The notes below the pieces were generated by a model. It searched no databases. It was not told the DNA's origin and worked only from the letters and a program-made list of their open reading frames with translations. 64,000 bases of DNA, taken from CBDBEU01 sp965204565 (GTDB lineage: Bacteria > Pseudomonadota > Alphaproteobacteria > Rhizobiales > TMED25). This document shows positions 1 to 8,834 of this stretch, one piece after another. Both the position numbers and the translations under genes were made by a program. Every line of letters starts with the position of its first letter. Within the stretch, counting starts at the first letter, position 1. The stretch covers positions 248,001 to 312,000 of the forward strand of contig CBDBEU010000004.1 of NCBI GenBank assembly GCA_965204565.1, given 5' to 3'.

Positions 1-1034
1 GCGTGCATTGCCGTCAATGCCGTCGGGATCGCAGGAAATTGCATGGATCTGCGGTGCGCCATCCAGCTCAAGCGCCAGCGCTAGGACAAATTCTCCATTG
101 CGCCCTCCGTGTCCCTTGCCGCGCACGGTAACGGTGGTCTCCCCGCCCGAAAGCAGTATGCAGGGCGGGGCAAACGGCGCGCCATGGCGACGAGCGGCTT
201 TGCCACTTCACGGGCCTCGCCCTCTATCGCATCGGACAAAATGACCGGCGTGATGCCGGCGGCGCGGGCGCAGTCGGCGGCCTGTTCAAGCGCCATGAGC
301 GGTGTGGCAACAAAGCAGAACTCATTGCGCTCCATCCCGGCATCGGTGGAAACAGAGGGCGCGGCAGCGTCCAGCACGCGCCTGACATGATCTGGCACCG
401 CAACCCGGTAGCGCGCCAAAAGATCAAGCGCATCGGCCCCACTGGCCTGATCGGCAATCGTCGGGCCCGACGCCACCACCGCCGGATCATCGCCGGGAAC
501 ATCTGAAATCGCCAATGTGACGACGCGCGCCGGATGCGTCGCCAGGGCCAGCCTGCCGCCCTTGATCGCCGACAGGTGCTTGCGCACGGTGTTGATGGCG
601 CCAATCGGGGAGCCACTTGCCAGAAGTGCGGATGTCAGCGCGCGCTTGTCGTCAAGGCTCACGCCCGGTGCGGGCAGGGAAAGCAGCGCCGAGCCGCCGC
701 CCGATATGAGCACGATCACCAGATCATCGGGCTCAAGACCGCTCACGCTTTCAACGGTCGCCTTTGCCGCTGCCTCACCGGCGGCATCGGGAACCGGATG
801 GGCGCCTCACGCACTTCGATGCTGCGCGTTCGGGTCGCATGCCCGTAGGGCACCACAACCAGGCCTGAAAGCTCTCCCGGCCAATGGGCCTCGAGCGCAG
901 CGGCCATGGACGATGCCGCCTTGCCGGCACCAACCACGACTGTGCGGCCGGGTGGCGGGTCTGGCAGATGGGCTGGCATCGGCGGCGCGGAACATCGCCT
1001 CAAGCAGTGATCTTGGATCTGGAACGGCCGTCAT
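1..1034 (-). pseudogene. Decayed glycerate 2-kinase (MOFRL family), 3' end outside window
   Basis: The minus strand encodes pieces of a glycerate kinase/hydroxypyruvate-metabolism enzyme of the DUF4147/MOFRL family, which phosphorylates D-glycerate. Diagnostic stretches are GRTVVVGAGKAA near the N terminus, LVIVLISGGGSALL in the middle and LLSGGETTVTVRGKGHGGRN near the C terminus. The pieces lie in different frames and are joined by at least three frameshifts, near positions 960, 790 and 185, so no full-length product can be made. The likely original start is the ATG at 1034. The C terminus runs off the left edge. The neighbouring flagellar genes are decayed too, so this is probably real gene loss. 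Sequencing error cannot be excluded for each single frameshift. Confidence 0.8.
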
Positions 1035-1079
1035 CTCACTTCAATGCGCAAAGGATCGTGCCGGCCCGGGTCTGGCAAG

Positions 1080-1425
1080 TCAGAATCCGCCGCCGGTCCT
1101 GAAGCCGCCACCGCGCGAGCCGCTGCGGCGCGCGCGCCGGTGTCCAGGGTCAAGACGGTCCCAATAGATGCTGCCGGAGATGGTGCCACGGATGAATTCG
1201 GCAAGGATCATGGAAAACAGGCCGCCATCGGTGAACTGTGATCCATAATTGTCATATTTGCGGCGGCGGAATTCAACGCGCATGTCCTCATCATCCAGAA
1301 GTTCCCAAACTCTCGCGGCGTTCTCCGGGCCGAGAGCGAGCAGGACGATTGCCACCTTCTGGGAGACCGTTGATGTGTTCTTGCTGCGAAACAAGGGCGT
1401 TGGCGAGTGCGGTGCGTGGAGCCAT
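1080..1425 (-). pseudogene. fliG: fliG remnant (N-terminal start only), fused to an unrelated glycine-rich tail
   Basis: The ATG at 1425 begins MAPRTALANALVSQQ. After a one-base frameshift the sequence continues SQKVAIVLLALGPENAARVW, a typical FliG N-terminal helix of the flagellar rotor/switch protein. Similarity stops after about 45 codons. The frame then runs into an unrelated tail (GGLFSMILAEFIRG ... RGGGFRTGGGF) ending at 1080, resembling the glycine-rich C termini of TPM-domain proteins. The FliG middle and C-terminal domains that bind MotA and FliM are absent. The gene directly follows the fliF remnant, as in other alphaproteobacterial fliF-fliG operons. It is interpreted as a deletion junction inside a dying flagellar operon. 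Confidence 0.7.
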
Positions 1426-3055
1426 CTATCGTGCTTCCGCCGCCATCCACTGGCGCATGATCGCCACCGCTTCATCCAGATTTCCCTTGACCAGATCGGC
1501 GACCTTGCGGATCGAGTTCTCCTGCACCTCGCCGTTGATCTTGTCGATATCGAGCACCTCATCGACCTTGGCCTTGGGCGGCTCGATTGGCTGCGGCGGA
1601 GGCGCTGGAAGCGCCTGTTCGCCGGCCAGTGCCGGGTCCGCCCCTTCGCCGTCATACTGCCCGGTGGGTGCGGCAAGCTGAGGTGGCAGGCTGCCTTCCG
1701 GTGACAGAATGCGCCGCAATAGCGGTCTGATGACGAACAGCACCAGCCCGATCAGCGCCAGCATCACCAGTTCAACGATTCTCAGATAATCGGTCGTGGT
1801 CAGGCCGATGCCCGCGCTGGCGCCCTCGCCGAAATCCTGCGGCTTTGCATCCGGCGCGAATTGCAGATTGACCGCCTCAACGACGTCGCCGCGTTCGCTG
1901 TCGAACCCGATTGCCGTGCGCACCAAAGTCCCAATCTGCTGGATCTGATCGCTTGAGCGCGGCGCGCAGGTCGCCTGACCAGCGGTACCTCCGAGTAAAG
2001 ACCGTCGACCAGCACCGCCACCGAAAGGCGCTTGATGCTGCCGGCCTCGTGAATTTCCTTGGTCGTGCGCCTGGAGATCCCATAGTTGGTGATCTCTTCA
2101 GGGGTCGTTGCATTCTCCTGCGAGCCCTCGCCCTGACCGCCGCCGGTGGCGCCGGAAGCTCATTTCCAACGCTGACGCCATCCGCGCCCCGCTGGTCCTG
2201 CGAATTGGATTCCTTCTCGCGCGATTGGCTGGAGCGCAACACCCGTCCCTCAGGATCGAAAATGTCGGCGGTGTTGGTGACGCGGCCGGTATCGATTTCG
2301 GCCGACACCTGAACTCGTGCATTGCCGGGCCCGACCACACTGGTGACGATCGTCTTGACCTGTCGTTTCAGGCGCTCTTCCAGCGATGAAGCAAAGGTCC
2401 GGGCATCATCGCCGACACCGCTCGCCAGGAGTTCTCCCTGATCATTGACCACCTACACCCGGCCGGGTTTGAGATCCTTGACCGCCGAGGCGACCAGATG
2501 CTGGATCGCACGGATCTGGCCGCTTGAAAGCGCGCCGCGCAGCTTTAGCGCAATCGAGGCAGAAGGCTCCGCATTCTCGCATTCGAACAGCTTGCGCTCG
2601 GGTAGCACAAGATGCACATGCGCGAACCTGACGCGGTCAATGGTGCAGATGGTGCGCGACAACTCGCCTTCAAGCGCGCGCAGGTGGTTGAGGTTCTGAA
2701 CGAATCTGGTGGCGCCCAACCCCTCGCCGGAATCGAAGATTTCATATCCGACGGATCCGCACGCCGGCAGCCGGTTCTCTACCAGCACCATGCGCAGGCT
2801 CAGGACCTCATTGGCCGGAACCAGGATCACCGCGCCTTCGCCACGCAGCTCGTAGGTGACATTGCGCGTTTAGAGTTCGCGCACGATCGCCGATGAATCG
2901 TCAAACGTCAGATCGGTGAACAGCGGGCGCATGGCAGGAGTTTAGGCGCGAATATAGCCAAACACCATCAATCCGAGCACCAGGGCGGCCACCACCCCGA
3001 TCGCGCTCACGCGTGCTGGATCGAGAGTTCTGACGAGCGTGATGAGAGGATTCAC
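1426..3055 (-). pseudogene. fliF: fliF pseudogene (flagellar MS-ring protein)
   Basis: Read from a GTG at 3055, the minus strand gives a FliF-like protein: an N-terminal membrane segment (ALVLGLMVFGYIRA), the ring-building motif region (PLFTDLTFDDSSAIV, then a VILVPANEVLSLRM stretch), the periplasmic domain with LVASAVKDLKPGRV and VVNDQGELLASG, and a C-terminal transmembrane helix (LVMLALIGLVLFVIRPLLRR) followed by a cytoplasmic FliG-binding tail ending MRQWMAAEAR at 1426. The frame is broken by in-frame stops near 2942 (TAA), 2870 (TAA) and 2453 (TAG) and by further frameshifts between about 1900 and 2170. Nonsense substitutions argue for true decay and not homopolymer sequencing errors. The organism has probably lost this flagellar system or carries another copy. 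Confidence 0.85.
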
Positions 3056-3152
3056 CTGGCAGCCCCGCAAATGCGCATTTTCCCCCCGTTACGGTTCCGG
3101 CGGCGCCAATGATCTGCGACCGTGAAATCCGTAACCCGGCAAAAAATGCCTA

Positions 3153-3168
3153 CTTGTTTACTAACAAG
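3153..3168. promoter_or_regulatory. Perfect palindrome upstream of the fliF remnant
   Basis: CTTGTT-TACT-AACAAG has perfect 6-bp arms and lies about 100 bp upstream of the former fliF start, just before a GTTAAC. It may be a leftover operator for the flagellar promoter. No specific regulator can be named from the sequence. Confidence 0.35.
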
Positions 3169-3248
3169 TGGTTAACGAGCGTGATGTTGATTATCGGCGC
3201 GGAAATCGGGGAACAAAGTGGTGGGGAAGGCGTCAGTGAAGGGATGGA

Positions 3249-3527
3249 TCAGTGCGCGCGATAGTCCTGAATGCGCGTTGCCCTGAGACCGGCAAGACCG
3301 TGTTCATCGATCGAACGCTGCCAGGAAAGGAATTCCTCGACGGTCAGCGTGTAGCGTTCACAGGCTTCTTCAAGGCTTAGAAGTCCGCCGAGAACAGCAG
3401 CGACGACTTCGGCCTTGCGCCGGATAACCCAACGCCTAGTCGAGGGTGAAGGAAGGTCGACGACGGTCAGAGGACTGCCGTCGGGTCCGATTACATAGCT
3501 AATGCGGGGCCGATAAGGCTGGGACAT
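3249..3527 (-). CDS. sciP: SciP family CtrA inhibitor (DUF1153)
   Basis: This 92-residue protein matches SciP closely: QPYRPR, YVIGPDGSPLT, TRRWVIRRKAEVVAAV, LLSLEEACERYTLTVEEFLSW and HGLAGLRATRIQDY. In Caulobacter SciP is a small helix-turn-helix protein that binds CtrA and blocks transcription of CtrA-dependent promoters, many of them for flagellar and cell-cycle genes. The Met at 3527 (MSQPYRPR) is chosen because family members start there; an upstream in-frame Met at 3566 adds 13 residues unlike the family. The gene is intact, although the flagellar genes next to it are pseudogenes, which fits a cell-cycle role wider than motility. Confidence 0.92.
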   Translation of the reverse strand: MSQPYRPRISYVIGPDGSPLTVVDLPSPSTRRWVIRRKAEVVAAVLGGLLSLEEACERYTLTVEEFLSWQRSIDEHGLAGLRATRIQDYRAH

Positions 3528-3748
3528 GATGCACTCGTTTGATACGCAAACAAGCATACGATACACAACGCCATTTAAGAAAAGGCTAAAGCTGCTGCAG
3601 CATTAGTTGGCACAAACCAGGATCTTATCAAGCAAGATTAACAGGCTGTAGCAAAGCCTTAGGCACTGGGCGGCAGTCTGACAGCGCTGATTTGCGACAT
3701 TCTCACCTTGATGCCGCCAACATCGAGCAGCGACGCGCACGATTCCGG

Positions 3749-4124
3749 CAGCAATTTCCTGTAGGATTATTTTTGTTCATTATCAATTTGTCGGGGCAGG
3801 TCTACGCGTTTTCTTTGGTGGGTTTTTTGCGCCGGCCCGTTTTTCGTCGTGCCATCCACCGCCCGCAATGCGATCCACGCACCTGCTCCATCGGCAGTTG
3901 AGAGAGGCTCTCAGATGTCCGGAAACTCTTTCCGCAAACATCTGTCGATGCCAGGCATGCTTCGCCCGTATCACCGACCCCGATCAACACACGTGACTTC
4001 AGCCTGTCCGACTGCCTGATGTCCGCACTGGCGGTGTTTTCACTCAAGTTTCCGTCGTTGCTTCAGTTTGACCGGGCTTCAGTTTGACCGGCAGGTGCGC
4101 GGCGGCGCGGGTCCGGTCCAGGCG
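3749..4124 (+). mobile_element. Dead 5' fragment of an ISNCY-like DDE transposase element, copy 1
   Basis: This 376-bp segment is nearly identical to 50704-51079 in the same orientation. The reading SDCLMSALAVFSLKFPSLLQ is the N-terminal part of a DDE transposase of the type often filed as ISNCY. A 16-bp tandem duplication of CTTCAGTTTGACCGGG (4061-4076 and 4077-4092) shifts the frame. The rest of the element is missing because an IS1380 fragment joins directly at about 4125. Family assignment is from memory of similar transposases and is moderate in certainty. Confidence 0.7.
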
Positions 4125-4494
4125 GCCGGCGTCGTTTACGTCCTCATAGCCACCGAGGCGGCCGAAGACGGATCGGCGAAACAATCCCGTCATTGCGTGC
4201 AGGTCGTTCTTGCCGGTGCGTGGATCGACAGGCTCATGGCCGGCCATGTCCGTCAAGCCGAGCGCGTCATCAGGCTCGCGGCAGGCCGGCCATCCGGCGT
4301 CGGTGGTGATTCCGCAACCGTGGAACCCGAGTTTCAGGCGGCGGTCGAAACCGAGCCGAAGAGGCCCGTCAACCGGTTCAGCCGCCGGGTTCGCCATATG
4401 CCGCGCCCCAAAATGCGCTCAAGACATTGATTCTCATCACAGAACCAGCGATCAATCACATCAATCAATGGAGCCATATGGGAAATACGGGTTG
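4125..4494 (-). mobile_element. IS1380-family 5' fragment, copy A
   Basis: On the minus strand an open frame from 4397 reads LGFDRRLKLGFHGCGITTDA and continues RSVFGRLGGYEDVNDA, the start of an IS1380 transposase. It stops being IS1380-like where it meets the preceding IS fragment at about 4125. The outer end is marked by CCCGTATTTCCCATATGG at 4494, shared with copy B at 15717. Only the N-terminal quarter of the transposase survives, with no DDE catalytic core. Copies A and B are in inverted orientation and bracket the 4.5-15.7 kb segment. Confidence 0.8.
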
Positions 4495-4684
4495 AAAATG
4501 CAGGCGCCTTGGCTGGAATACGCACGGCACAACCAAGCCCGGCCACATCGATATGGTGCGTTTCTGGCACTTGAACGCCTGAGATCCTACACGGGTTCAC
4601 ACCACGGATGAACTGCGCAGCGCCAGGGCAGGCGGAAAACAGTGCCGGCTCCCGCCCATTTGAGCGGAAGCCGGCGATCTTGGC
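4495..4684. other. Intergenic stretch with no clear gene
   Basis: A short plus-strand reading includes ARHNQARPHRYGAFLALERL, faintly like the C-terminal end of an integrase-core transposase, but it is too short to classify. Nothing else is supported here. Confidence 0.3.
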
Positions 4685-5758
4685 CTAGAGCGAAGCCGGT
4701 CTGCGCTCAATTCCAAGCGCGTCCTGGGCAGCCCAAAGATATTTCAGTTCGACAAACTGGCGCCAGTCGAGGTTTTCAGGCAGAGCGCCGGTCTGCGAGA
4801 GATCGTTGCAGAACTCGTCCATTGCGTCAGAGCTTGCAAAACCGCCATCGGTGCTCAACTGATCAAGCTCAACCGAATAGAGCGCCTTGAACGAATCCGG
4901 AATCTCATAACCGTAGTCGATCATGATCTGGTAGGCACGCTCCTTGTTGGCCGGGTCAAACAGCCACTGACGCGCCTTGAGATCTGCCAAGACGAATGCG
5001 TAAGCAGTATCCTCGTTCTCCTCAAGCCAATCGCCCATCGCCGCAAATCCCTCCTGCGGCGCGGTCACCAGCTCTTCAAACAGGAAGCTGCCACCGGCTT
5101 CTTCCAGACCGGCCCGATGGCGCGGGAACATGCTGGCCGCATCGAGCGTTCCGTTGATAACGCCGGCCATGCGCGCATCCGAGCCACCTGAAGACGGCAC
5201 GAACTCAACGTCGTTCTCCGGATCAAGGCCTATCTTCTTGACGACCTGCTGCATCACCCAGGTATTGCGGCCCGACAGTCCGCCGCCCGAGATCTTCTTG
5301 CCCTTCAGATCTTCCGGCGACTTGATGTGGCTGCCGGCACCCATGACCCACCATTCCTTGTCGCGGTGCAGCGAAATCAGCTTGATGGGCAGACCGCTGG
5401 CATTGCCGGAGCCAAAGAATTCGCTGGTGTCACCATGGGTGATATCAAGACTGCCGCCAATCAGGCCGGGCATGTATTCATCCGACAAGATGACGTCGAG
5501 TTCCTCGATCCCGTGATCTTCCATGTAACCGAGCGCCTGTGCCAGCCGGTATGTCCACTGGGTGGCATAGTTGGGGTTGAATTCCCCCAGCCTGATCGTG
5601 CTCAGATTTGCCTTCACATTCTTGATGCTCGGAGTTTGCGCGCCGGCGATGTTGCGGGTCGATGCGGCAATGATGGCAACGAGCGCGCTGACACTGCTCA
5701 GTTTCAAAAATGCCCTGCGCGGCATGCGCAGTGTTGGCTTTGATGGGCGATTTTGCAT
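4685..5758 (-). CDS. ABC transporter substrate-binding protein, NMT1/THI5-like
   Basis: This 357-residue periplasmic binding protein is of the nitrate/sulfonate/pyrimidine-precursor (NMT1/THI5, SsuA/TauA) fold. The N terminus carries a twin-arginine-like signal, PRRAFLKLSSVSALVAIIAA, followed by a probable cleavage after AGA. The mature part has the usual order: LGYMEDHGIEELDVILSDEY, GSLDITHGDTSEFF, SPEDLKGKKISGGG and later VINGTLDAASMF. The Met at 5758 is chosen because the eight upstream codons lack family similarity. It follows the permease gene by 59 bp on the same strand, so it is the third gene of an ATPase-permease-binding protein operon. The substrate is unknown; the family takes up sulfonates, nitrate, riboflavin or pyrimidine precursors. 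Confidence 0.88.
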   Translation of the reverse strand: MQNRPSKPTLRMPRRAFLKLSSVSALVAIIAASTRNIAGAQTPSIKNVKANLSTIRLGEFNPNYATQWTYRLAQALGYMEDHGIEELDVILSDEYMPGLIGGSLDITHGDTSEFFGSGNASGLPIKLISLHRDKEWWVMGAGSHIKSPEDLKGKKISGGGLSGRNTWVMQQVVKKIGLDPENDVEFVPSSGGSDARMAGVINGTLDAASMFPRHRAGLEEAGGSFLFEELVTAPQEGFAAMGDWLEENEDTAYAFVLADLKARQWLFDPANKERAYQIMIDYGYEIPDSFKALYSVELDQLSTDGGFASSDAMDEFCNDLSQTGALPENLDWRQFVELKYLWAAQDALGIERRPASL

Positions 5759-5817
5759 GTTGATTCCTCCCTTATGAACCATTGTGTAAACTCACGGGAA
5801 TGAGCCGGCAGGGCCGG

Positions 5818-6693
5818 TCATACCGTGTCAATGCGCCGCCAGGGGGCGACATAGGCCTCCAACCAACGTGTGCACTGGATAAGGCTCAGTGACACGACAA
5901 CAAGTAAGAACAGGACGGCGTACATCAGCGATGAATTGAACGTGTCGGCCGAACGAGTGATCAGATAACCAAGGCCGTTCGAACCGCCGAAAATCTCGGC
6001 GATAACGACACCGATCAAACCGCGCCCGATGCCCTGCTGAATGCCGGCAATGATAAAGGGCAAGGTGTAGGGCAGGACCACATGTACATAGAGCTCACGC
6101 CGGCTCGCCCCAAAAACCTTTGCTGCTGACAGCAGCGACTTCTCCGTCGTCTTAACACCCGCCCAGGCATTGATAATGATCGGAAATACCGCCGACAGGA
6201 CGATGATCGTGATCTGCATTTTCACCGTAAAGCCGAGGAACAGAATGAACAGAGGCACCAGCGCGATACGCGGCAGGGAAGCCAGCGCCCAGACATAGGG
6301 GCTCAGCACCGTTTCGACATGGCGCACGCCACCCATGAGCAATCCGGCGGGAATGCCTATCACACAGGCGATAACCAGGCCAATCGACAGGTTGGTGAGG
6401 CTGTAAAACAGATGATCGCGGATTGAGCCGGATATCACCGCTCCTGGCGGCGCGGTTGTCGTGAGGCCGGTGTACAGGGCGTCGAACATGCTGCTGGCTT
6501 TGGGCAGAAACAACGGATTGATCGCCCCGGACCGCGCAAACAACTCCCAGATGCAAAAGAAGATCGTGAGATTGAAGACGGTGACGAACCAGGAACCCCA
6601 GCGCCCCCACCAGTCACTGACCGACCATTCGGCGTCCTGAATCCGGTTTGGATCGGTGGTGCTGGGATCAGCTTCTTCTACGGTGGCCATCAT
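5818..6693 (-). CDS. ABC transporter permease (SsuC/TauC type)
   Basis: This 291-residue inner-membrane protein has about six hydrophobic segments, for example WFVTVFNLTIFFCIWELFA near residue 40 and VLFLLVVVSLSLIQ near the C terminus. The coupling motif of binding-protein-dependent permeases appears in the middle as KVFGASRRELYVHVVLPYTL (EAA loop), which contacts the ATPase. Its start codon directly abuts the stop codon of the ATPase gene, indicating translational coupling. Together with the flanking ATPase and binding protein it forms a complete importer of the nitrate/sulfonate/taurine superfamily. The substrate cannot be deduced. Confidence 0.9.
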   Translation of the reverse strand: MMATVEEADPSTTDPNRIQDAEWSVSDWWGRWGSWFVTVFNLTIFFCIWELFARSGAINPLFLPKASSMFDALYTGLTTTAPPGAVISGSIRDHLFYSLTNLSIGLVIACVIGIPAGLLMGGVRHVETVLSPYVWALASLPRIALVPLFILFLGFTVKMQITIIVLSAVFPIIINAWAGVKTTEKSLLSAAKVFGASRRELYVHVVLPYTLPFIIAGIQQGIGRGLIGVVIAEIFGGSNGLGYLITRSADTFNSSLMYAVLFLLVVVSLSLIQCTRWLEAYVAPWRRIDTV

Positions 6694-7557
6694 TCACACT
6701 CCGCGTGCGGTTTGCAGGGCTTCGTCCTTCACCAGCCGCCAAATATGATCGCGCATGTCGCCGTACTCGGGCAGCGTCTTCACGTCATAGTCAAAGCGCG
6801 GTCGCGGCAGATTGACATCGACGATCTCCTTGATCTGCCCGGGCCGATAGGAAATCACCACCACCCGATCGCCGAGGATGACTGCCTCGTCGATCGAATG
6901 CGTGATGAAGATGACAGTCTGGCCTGTCTTGGCGACAAACCGCTCAAGCTCGGATTGCATCGCTTCGCGGGTCATGGCGTCGATCGCCGCGAACGGCTCA
7001 TCGGCAAGAAGGATATCAGGCTGCGATACAAGGGCCCGGGCAATCCCGACACGCTGTTTCATGCCGCCGGACAGCTCATAGGGAAACGATTTTTCAAAGC
7101 CGGTCAGATCCACAAGATCGATGTAGCGGCGTACCCGCTCGTCCATTTGCTCCTTGGACAGACCGAGCTTTTGGAACTCGAACGGCATTCGGATGTTCGA
7201 TTCCACCGTCCGCCAGGGCATGAGTGCATAGTCCTGAAACACCATGGCTCGGTCCGGCCCGGGACCCTTGACCGGCTGCCCGTTGACCAGGATATTGCCC
7301 TCCCACGGTTCCACAAGGCCGGCAATGGCGTTGATGAAAGTCGTCTTGCCGCAGCCGGACGGTCCGACCAGAACTACGAACTCGCCCTTGTTGATGTCCA
7401 GGGTGATATCGCGCAGCGCGGTCAGTCTCTTGCGTTCACGGTGCAATTTGTAGCCGACCGTCAGATTGCTGGCGGAGATGACCGGAACAGCGGATTGGGT
7501 AGACGTCTCGGCACTGTTTGGCGAGAGCGCATCCGTAGCTTCCCCAACGACCGCCAT
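6694..7557 (-). CDS. ABC transporter ATPase (SsuB/TauB type)
   Basis: This 287-residue nucleotide-binding subunit has Walker A GPSGCGKTT at residues 65-73, a Q-loop (MVFQDYALMPW), the signature LSGGMKQR, Walker B ILLADEPFAAID and the H-loop ITHS. The N-terminal extension of about 25 residues before VISASNLTVGYK is poorly conserved in the family. It is the first gene of the three-gene importer operon, with a LacI-type palindrome 27-40 bp upstream of its start. ATP hydrolysis here drives import by the adjacent permease. No substrate is indicated by the sequence. Confidence 0.92.
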   Translation of the reverse strand: MAVVGEATDALSPNSAETSTQSAVPVISASNLTVGYKLHRERKRLTALRDITLDINKGEFVVLVGPSGCGKTTFINAIAGLVEPWEGNILVNGQPVKGPGPDRAMVFQDYALMPWRTVESNIRMPFEFQKLGLSKEQMDERVRRYIDLVDLTGFEKSFPYELSGGMKQRVGIARALVSQPDILLADEPFAAIDAMTREAMQSELERFVAKTGQTVIFITHSIDEAVILGDRVVVISYRPGQIKEIVDVNLPRPRFDYDVKTLPEYGDMRDHIWRLVKDEALQTARGV

Positions 7558-7583
7558 GCCTTTACACTCCCCTATGGTTTGTG

Positions 7584-7597
7584 TGCAAACGATTGCA
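7584..7597. promoter_or_regulatory. LacI/GalR-type operator upstream of the ABC importer operon
   Basis: TGCAAAC-GATTGCA is a near-perfect inverted repeat (one mismatch) around a central CG, the form typical of LacI-family operators. It lies 27-40 bp upstream of the ATPase start, where a repressor would block transcription of the operon. No LacI-family gene occurs in this window, so the regulator would act from elsewhere. Confidence 0.55.
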
Positions 7598-7699
7598 CTT
7601 ATTTATGACAGCATCATACGTCCGAACCAACCGTTCATAAACCAATTTTGCCCGGTTTCTTGCCGACAGGCTTGGCCACCGTCCCCGCCGCATAAAATT

Positions 7700-8734
7700 C
7701 TAGGCCGATGTCGGCTCAACGGCGGCCGTCAGCTGCGCCAGATTGCCGGCATCCATGGTGAGTTCACCGTCTCGAATACGGCGGTCAACCTCAACCACGG
7801 CAGTATTGTATGGTGTTTCAATTCCCAGCCGCGCGCCTTCGCGCATCACCAACCCGTTCATCATGCTGATCTCGCTGCGCCGGCCCTTGATGTAGTCGTG
7901 GATCGCATGGTTGCGCCCGCGCGGTCCCACTTCCTTGCACATCTGGCGCATCACTGCGACCGCGGCATCAAGTCCCGAGCCTTGCATCTCCTCAGCCGTC
8001 ATGCCGAACAAAGTCTCGATTGCGTAGCCAAGCGCCGTGCCAACCAAAAACGACTCATGGCCAACCTGGGCGGAAAATTCGATCATGCCCGACACCTGAA
8101 GCGCCGCCTGGTTGGGTATGCCAAGCGCACTGAACGGTGTGGTCATTGAATTTGCGATCAGCTTGGTCCACTTGGCGCCAAGAATATTCTCGGAAACCTC
8201 GGTGCGCCCGACATGGGAAAGGATTTCCCGGACAATTTTGCGCCGCAGCGTTATTGAGCCGTCGAGCTCTCCTATCCAGAACCAGGTATTGTAAGGTTGG
8301 GTGTTGCGCAGTGCATCGCCTGGTTCGAACACCTCACCAGATAATTCAACCACGCATCCAACGGTTCGCTGGGCCCCGACGATGGAAGCGATTTCAGCAT
8401 CGTTCATGCCGTTCTGCACGCCGACCAGCATGCCGTCCTGCTTGAGATACGGTTTGACCAGCTCGGTCAGCCAGCGCGTGTCGTAGGATTTGGCAGTCAG
8501 CAGCACCACATCGAATTCACTGTTCAGCGAGGCGAGATCACACAGATGATGGGCACGAACCTGCGTCGTTTTCTCCTCACCAGCCAGATGAACGCGGATG
8601 CCATTTTTTCTCATCGCCTCCACATGGTCAGGCCACTGGTCGAAGATCTGAATGTCGAGACCGGCACGCGTCAGATCAGCGCCGATGTTGCTGCCCATCG
8701 CGCCAGCGCCCAGAACTGCTATCTTGCCATCCAT
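7700..8734 (-). CDS. Ketopantoate reductase-like NAD(P)-dependent dehydrogenase (ApbA/PanE family)
   Basis: This 344-residue protein has a Rossmann motif at the start (KIAVLGAGAMGSNIGADL), a conserved LLTAKSYDT segment and VGVQNGMND, then a helical C-terminal domain with AKWTKLIANSM, which carries the catalytic lysine region of ketopantoate reductases. The Met at 8734 (MDGKIAVLG) is chosen because the Rossmann fold begins two residues later; 13 further upstream codons are unlikely. Family members reduce 2-dehydropantoate or other 2-keto acids using NADPH in the cytoplasm. This copy lies among catabolic genes and not with pantothenate genes, so a catabolic substrate is as likely as pantothenate synthesis. 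It faces the plus-strand hydrolase divergently. Confidence 0.85.
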   Translation of the reverse strand: MDGKIAVLGAGAMGSNIGADLTRAGLDIQIFDQWPDHVEAMRKNGIRVHLAGEEKTTQVRAHHLCDLASLNSEFDVVLLTAKSYDTRWLTELVKPYLKQDGMLVGVQNGMNDAEIASIVGAQRTVGCVVELSGEVFEPGDALRNTQPYNTWFWIGELDGSITLRRKIVREILSHVGRTEVSENILGAKWTKLIANSMTTPFSALGIPNQAALQVSGMIEFSAQVGHESFLVGTALGYAIETLFGMTAEEMQGSGLDAAVAVMRQMCKEVGPRGRNHAIHDYIKGRRSEISMMNGLVMREGARLGIETPYNTAVVEVDRRIRDGELTMDAGNLAQLTAAVEPTSA

Positions 8735-8834
8735 GCCGTCCCGTAGCCTTCTGCCCACTGGCTCAGTTCTCACATAACACGCGCAGGGGCGTTAGAATTC
8801 ATCAAGCCCGCCAGCCCGTTCACGGAGGCCCCGC

